Assembly: GCA_964529445.1 (NCBI GenBank)
Contig: CAZGWJ010000125.1
Location: 1 to 5,969 of the forward strand
Source of the DNA: CAZGWJ01 sp964529445
GTDB taxonomy: Bacteria; Oederibacteriota; Muellerivitia; Muellerivitales; Muellerivitaceae
Direction of reading: 5' to 3'
Length of the DNA: 5,969 bases
Below, one piece after another: positions 4,629 to 5,969 of this stretch. The position numbers and the translations under genes are program-made. The notes under the pieces were generated by a model. It made no database searches. It was given only the letters and a program-made list of their open reading frames with translations, and was not told where the DNA came from. Positions within the stretch are counted from its first letter, which is position 1. Each line of letters opens with the position of its first letter.

Positions 4629-5969
4629 TTGAACCCGAAGGCGCGCAAACACAAGGGCCCTTCCAGCGGCCCCTTGCCCGATACGCGGGACTATTTCCAC
4701 AACAACCCCCATCCCATGCTGGTCTATGACGCGGACGATCTCGAGATCCTGGACGCCAACAAGGCGGCCCTTTCCCAATACGGGTATGACGAGGGGGATT
4801 TCCTCGGTCTCACGATCAGGGACCTTCGCCCGCCCGAGGATATCCCCGTATTGGAAAAGAACATCGCGGACATGCGGAAGGGGGGGGCCGTCCCCCACGC
4901 CGTCCCGCAACCCGTCCGTCACCGGCGCAGGGATGGAACGATCTTCTGGGCGGACGTCCGGTCCCATCCCCTGGTTTACGCGGGTCGCGAGGCGCGCCTT
5001 GCCACTGTGATCGACGTGACCGAATTGGAGGAGTCGCGACAGGCCTTGATCCAACGGGAGGACAGCCTGCGGTCCCTGTTCAACGAGGCCTCCGACGGGA
5101 TCGTGACCTTCGGGCGGGACGGGATCGTCCGCTCCGTCAACCGGACGATCCTTGAAATCACCCGCTACAAGGAGCAGGACTTGGTCGGGAAGAACGTGTC
5201 GGAACTCATCCATCCGGACGATCTTCGGGACCAACCGGTGCCCTGGGACCGCTTCGAGAGGGGGGAGACGGTGCTCACCCTGCGACGCCTCCGTGACCGT
5301 GAGGGGCATTGGGTGTCGTTCGAGATCAGTTCCCGCATGCAGACGGATGGAACAGTGCAGGCCATCCTGCGGAACGTCAATCAGCGGCTGGAGATCGAGA
5401 GGGGCATCCGTTGCACAGAATCCCGGTGGCGTTCCGTCATCGAGAGCGGCTCGGAGGGCTACGTCATCGTTGGCCCCGACGGCATCGTACAGGATTTCAA
5501 CCGCATCGCCGCCCTGGATTACCAGGCCCTGTTCGGCGAAGGCCTTTCCACGGGGGATCCCCTGCCTTCCACCGTCGAATCCTCGATGCCGGAGGCGTTC
5601 CTCGGACTGTTCACGGCGGCTCTTGACGGACGCGCCGAGCGGGTCGAGAAACGCCTGTCCCACCTCGAGAAGGGCCCTTCCTGGTACGAATTCACCTTCA
5701 GCCCGGTCCGGAACGACAAGCGGGAGGTCGTCGCCGTCTGCATCACCTCCCTCTGCGTGGACGAGCGCCGCGGCGACGAGGACGCCGTGCATCGCCGCAT
5801 CGAGTTCGAGCAGTTGATGACCAATCTCTCCACGCGATTCATCAACCTCCCTTCCGGCGAGATCGACGACGGGATCCGGCAGGCCCTCCAGACCCTGGCG
5901 GAGCACGTGAAGGCCGACGGGTGCTGGGTCCTGATGAAGGACGAGGACCCTGCCTTCGTCAGCGAAACC
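4629..5969 (+). CDS. Multi-PAS sensory protein, 3' end outside the window (probable histidine kinase or other signalling output)
   Basis: The frame is open from TTG 4629 to the right edge, giving 447 residues without a stop. Three PAS domains follow one another. PAS1 is at about 20-133 (FHNNPHPMLVYD, ILDANKAALSQYGYD, ending TVIDVTE). PAS2 is at about 145-258 (SLRSLFNEASDGIVTF, EQDLVGKNVSELIHPDD). PAS3 is at about 264-380 (SRWRSVIESGSEGYVIVGPDGIVQDFN) and is more divergent. The last visible part, about 391-447 (FEQLMTNLSTRFINLPSGEI, then QTLAEHVKADGCWVLMK), resembles the start of a GAF domain as found between PAS modules and kinase cores. There is no signal peptide or membrane segment, so sensing is cytoplasmic. 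No residues show which ligand is bound. The output domain (histidine kinase, GGDEF/EAL or sigma-54 activator) is not visible. The start is supported by AGGTGA upstream, and a 75-base gap with a candidate promoter separates it from the preceding gene. Confidence 0.88.
   Translation, partial: MNPKARKHKGPSSGPLPDTRDYFHNNPHPMLVYDADDLEILDANKAALSQYGYDEGDFLGLTIRDLRPPEDIPVLEKNIADMRKGGAVPHAVPQPVRHRRRDGTIFWADVRSHPLVYAGREARLATVIDVTELEESRQALIQREDSLRSLFNEASDGIVTFGRDGIVRSVNRTILEITRYKEQDLVGKNVSELIHPDDLRDQPVPWDRFERGETVLTLRRLRDREGHWVSFEISSRMQTDGTVQAILRNVNQRLEIERGIRCTESRWRSVIESGSEGYVIVGPDGIVQDFNRIAALDYQALFGEGLSTGDPLPSTVESSMPEAFLGLFTAALDGRAERVEKRLSHLEKGPSWYEFTFSPVRNDKREVVAVCITSLCVDERRGDEDAVHRRIEFEQLMTNLSTRFINLPSGEIDDGIRQALQTLAEHVKADGCWVLMKDEDPAFVSET

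Noticed and set aside
4575..5906. Minus-strand open frame of 443 codons
   Set aside because: It lies opposite the PAS sensor, whose domains are unmistakable. Its translation is low in complexity of motif, has no recognisable domain, and follows from high third-position G+C on the other strand.
1..5969. CRISPR array, tRNA or rRNA gene, insertion sequence, or phage/defence module
   Set aside because: No regularly spaced repeats, cloverleaf-like sequence, transposase, integrase or known defence domain was seen on either strand.

Overview
The window is a dense run of seven protein-coding genes, all on the + strand, in G+C-rich DNA with strong G/C preference at third codon positions. Start codons are mixed (ATG, GTG, TTG). 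The gene content and the multi-PAS sensor suggest a free-living, environmental, high-G+C bacterium of the Desulfobacterota/'deltaproteobacterial' kind. This placement is an inference from style only; no rRNA or taxon-specific marker is present.

Layout: (1) 1-214 shows no convincing gene, although an upstream gene could end in the first 35 bases. (2) 215-1186 encodes a DRE-TIM (HMGL-like) metal-dependent aldolase/lyase of unknown substrate. (3) 1228-1575 encodes a four-helix membrane protein of the DUF486 / DMT-like family. (4) 1541-2557 encodes a class I SAM methyltransferase with an N-terminal four-cysteine zinc-ribbon-like element; its start lies inside gene 3. (5) 2566-3126 encodes a SPOUT (SpoU/TrmH-type) RNA 2'-O-methyltransferase. 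(6) 3182-3769 encodes a cytoplasmic thioredoxin-fold, peroxiredoxin-like protein with a CNHC active-site motif. (7) 3777-4553 encodes a second class I SAM methyltransferase. (8) 4629 to the right edge encodes the N-terminal 447 residues of a cytoplasmic sensor with three PAS domains followed by the start of a GAF-like domain; its output domain lies outside the window.

The first six genes are close together (gaps of 41, -35, 8, 55 and 7 bases) and could be one transcript. The sensor gene follows a 75-base gap that holds a plausible sigma-70-type promoter and probably starts a new unit. Three of the seven genes are SAM-dependent methyltransferases, but they belong to different families (two small-molecule type, one RNA type). 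Nothing in the sequence ties them to one pathway. The aldolase and the zinc-ribbon methyltransferase resemble proteins often found in surface-polysaccharide or secondary-metabolite loci, which is a weak contextual hint only.

I see no tRNA, rRNA, CRISPR array, insertion sequence, attachment site or clear rho-independent terminator. The most unusual small-scale items are a structured 55-base spacer before the thioredoxin-like gene (imperfect tandem repeat plus inverted arms that cover the start codon), a near-identical leader motif before the first two genes, and the overlapping TTG start of the zinc-ribbon methyltransferase. I found no persuasive evidence of a previously undescribed multi-gene system.
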